The notes under the pieces were generated by a model, which was given only the letters and a program-made list of their open reading frames with translations, searched no databases and had not been told where the DNA came from. From GCA-2724215 sp015660315 (lineage in GTDB: Bacteria; Latescibacterota; UBA2968; UBA8231), in NCBI GenBank assembly GCA_029941315.1, contig JAPYQE010000041.1, forward strand, positions 1 to 33,700: a stretch of 33,700 nt of DNA. The letters run 5' to 3'. The translations under genes and the position numbers were made by a program. The first letter of the stretch is position 1; each line of letters opens with the position of its first letter. Shown here one piece after another: positions 32,409 through 33,700 of the stretch.

Positions 32409-32499
32409 TCTTTCCTGCCCTCCCTTCCAGTGGTCGAATGGATAGGCCATTTTCAACAAACCTATCCTTCATTCAATTTACTTGTAAGGCCCTTCTATG

Positions 32500-32982
32500 T
32501 CAACTCGATACACTCTTAGTATTCATATAGACTTCGTAATCATATACAGCCAGTTCTTGGTCAGCCGTTTCTACCGAGCCTGGACGAAGTTTTCGTACTT
32601 GAGCCAAGGCTTCGGCAGTATTACTTCCCATTTGGACTAAATAGCTAGCGAGCATTGTTCCCGTGCGGCCCAGACCAGCACTACAATGAACAACCACAGG
32701 TGACTTTTTTTTCCATGATTGGTCAACAAATTTAGTGAATGCAGTGACATCCTCAAGAGCTGGGGGGTGCATATCAGGTATAGGCAAATGTAAATACGCC
32801 ATATTGGAGACGTCCACTCTATGCAATTCCAGAGGCCACTCGGTCAACGATACGATTGCCCGAATACCCTCCTCATATAGAATATCTAAATCTCTTTTGA
32901 GTTGAGCATCATCTCCCCAACCACCAATCTGCCCCGAACCGGCCAGAATATCTTCTACTAGCCAGCTAAAATTGACCAACAT
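32500..32982 (-). CDS. Dual-specificity / cysteine-based protein phosphatase
   Basis: A 160-residue single-domain phosphatase of the atypical DUSP type. The signature 'VVHCSAGLGRTGTM' supplies nucleophile Cys100 and Arg106, and 'PIPDMHPP' supplies the likely general acid Asp70. 'GGWGDDAQLKRDLDILYEEGIRAIVSLTE' matches the N-terminal half of DUSP23-like folds. It removes phosphate from protein Tyr/Ser/Thr or from another phospho-ester; the substrate is unknown. The ATG lies one base after the moaE stop, so the two are translationally coupled. It has no signal peptide and should be cytosolic. Confidence 0.9.
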   Translation of the reverse strand: MLVNFSWLVEDILAGSGQIGGWGDDAQLKRDLDILYEEGIRAIVSLTEWPLELHRVDVSNMAYLHLPIPDMHPPALEDVTAFTKFVDQSWKKKSPVVVHCSAGLGRTGTMLASYLVQMGSNTAEALAQVRKLRPGSVETADQELAVYDYEVYMNTKSVSS

Positions 32983-32983
32983 G

Positions 32984-33424
32984 CTAGTTGCCCGAATGGG
33001 CTGCCTGTGGACCTTCTATCCAACTCTCACCGTCTTCACCTACTTCTTTCTTCCATATTGGAACTACTTGTTTAAGCCGGTCTATTGCGTATTGACACGC
33101 CGCAAAAGCTTCCGATCGATGTGGGCTTGAAACTGCGATCAATACACTGATTTCACCTATTTCGAGCCTACCAATCCTATGAAGAATTCCCAAATCGACG
33201 ATACCCCACCGCGATTTAATTTCGTCACCGATTTCCTTCATTTTCTTCTCAGCCATATCAGCATAGGCTTCATATATCAAATGATCTGTCCGTTTCTCAC
33301 CAGAATGATTTCGCACCACACCTGCAAAAATAGCAACAGCGCCATTTGTATCTTGTAAGACATCCTGATAAAGTGCATCTGGATGAATTGTTTTTTCTAT
33401 GATTTTGAACACATTATCCACCAC
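32984..33424 (-). CDS. moaE: Molybdopterin synthase catalytic subunit MoaE
   Basis: A 146-residue protein with the MoaE hallmarks 'GAVAIFAGVVRNHSGEK' (about 28-44), 'YEAYADMAEKKM', 'HRIGRLEIGE', 'VAVSSPHRSEAFAACQYAIDRLKQVVPIWKKE'-type C-terminal block with the conserved lysines. With MoaD it converts cyclic pyranopterin monophosphate to molybdopterin. The start is taken as GTG 33424, which overlaps the end of moaD by 11 nt; a GTG nine bases downstream is possible. The phosphatase follows after 1 nt. Confidence 0.95.
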   Translation of the reverse strand: MVDNVFKIIEKTIHPDALYQDVLQDTNGAVAIFAGVVRNHSGEKRTDHLIYEAYADMAEKKMKEIGDEIKSRWGIVDLGILHRIGRLEIGEISVLIAVSSPHRSEAFAACQYAIDRLKQVVPIWKKEVGEDGESWIEGPQAAHSGN

Positions 33425-33659
33425 TTACGGGAGGTATAAAAGCAACTTCATCTCCCGGGTTCAAGATAGTATTGCCGTCAACATATTCCGCATTGACTGC
33501 AATCGACAAAACATTATTTATTGTTGCTAATTCCGGATATTTCACCAATAAGACGTTTTTTAGATCTTCGACCTGAGATCCTTCGCCTACATCTAAGTCA
33601 AGTTCTCTATTGCCAATAATATCGCGACAAGCAGCAAAAAATAGAGCTTTAATTTTCAT
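33414..33659 (-). CDS. moaD: Molybdopterin synthase sulfur-carrier subunit MoaD
   Basis: An 81-residue ubiquitin-like protein ending in the diagnostic '...PPVSGG', whose terminal glycine becomes the thiocarboxylate that donates sulfur in molybdopterin formation. 'MKIKALFFAACRDIIG' and 'NPGDEVAFIPPVSGG' match the MoaD/ThiS fold. It overlaps moaE by 11 nt. There is no strong Shine-Dalgarno; an upstream frame overlaps its start, so coupling is likely. Confidence 0.95.
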   Translation of the reverse strand: MKIKALFFAACRDIIGNRELDLDVGEGSQVEDLKNVLLVKYPELATINNVLSIAVNAEYVDGNTILNPGDEVAFIPPVSGG

Positions 33660-33699
33660 TTGAAATCACTTTAAGGCGAATATAATCTATGGACAAATC
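33649..33699 (-). CDS. C-terminal end of an upstream gene (partial)
   Basis: From the right edge a minus-strand frame reads DLSIDYIRLKVISNEN and stops at 33649, overlapping the moaD start by 11 nt. Such overlap and the lack of a moaD ribosome-binding site suggest it is the tail of the preceding gene in a molybdenum-cofactor operon. Sixteen residues are too few to identify it. Confidence 0.4.
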   Translation of the reverse strand, partial: DLSIDYIRLKVISNEN

Positions 33700-33700
33700 A

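Overview
The window looks like chromosomal DNA from a diderm (outer-membrane) bacterium, probably a poorly sampled lineage near the FCB group; Latescibacterota-like candidate phyla are a plausible guess, but this is inference. The evidence is: outer-membrane biogenesis genes (BamA, Skp, LolA, LolC/E, LolD); two secreted proteins ending in an 'NFPNPFNP'/'PFPNPAS' C-terminal sorting-type domain; cohesin-like, dockerin-like and Fn3 domains on one giant surface protein; and a 16S rRNA 5' fragment with two mismatches to the standard bacterial EUB338 probe site. Almost every gene is on the minus strand. The one large exception is the surface protein at 7090-11496.

Region by region, left to right. 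1-564 is the 5' third of a 16S rRNA gene running off the left edge, preceded (higher coordinates) by a leader with tandem promoters and a boxA-like site. 832-5522 is a co-directional run: Gfo/Idh/MocA oxidoreductase, GT39-like membrane glycosyltransferase, L-rhamnose isomerase and a secreted HEAT-repeat protein. 5612-6728 holds a tiny basic protein and pyrB. 6732-7089 is an AT-rich divergent intergenic region with a direct repeat and a possible pyrB attenuator. 7090-11496 encodes the 1468-residue modular surface protein, closed by a strong bidirectional terminator. 11771-32109 is a very compact minus-strand series, in transcription order: ybbR, tsaD, VWA membrane protein, ftsK, lolA, subtilase, DUF4352-like protein, prfB (programmed +1 frameshift), lolC/E, lolD, mcsA, mcsB, clpC, bamA, skp, fabZ. 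32214-33699 holds a small zinc-ribbon protein, a dual-specificity phosphatase coupled to moaE, moaD, and the tail of a further gene off the right edge.

Functional themes: (1) envelope assembly, with lipoprotein trafficking by LolA/LolCD, beta-barrel insertion by BamA with the Skp chaperone, and lipid supply by FabZ; (2) protein quality control through arginine phosphorylation (McsA/McsB/ClpC), a system best known from Gram-positive bacteria and here lacking an adjacent ctsR; (3) secretion of modular surface proteins; (4) molybdopterin synthase. The most notable items are the surface protein with cohesin-like and dockerin-like modules on one chain, the prfB recoding site, McsAB-ClpC in a diderm context, the phosphatase translationally coupled to moaE, the divergent EUB338 site, and terminator-like hairpins placed just ahead of three different start codons. 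I saw no CRISPR array, tRNA, insertion sequence or phage genes.
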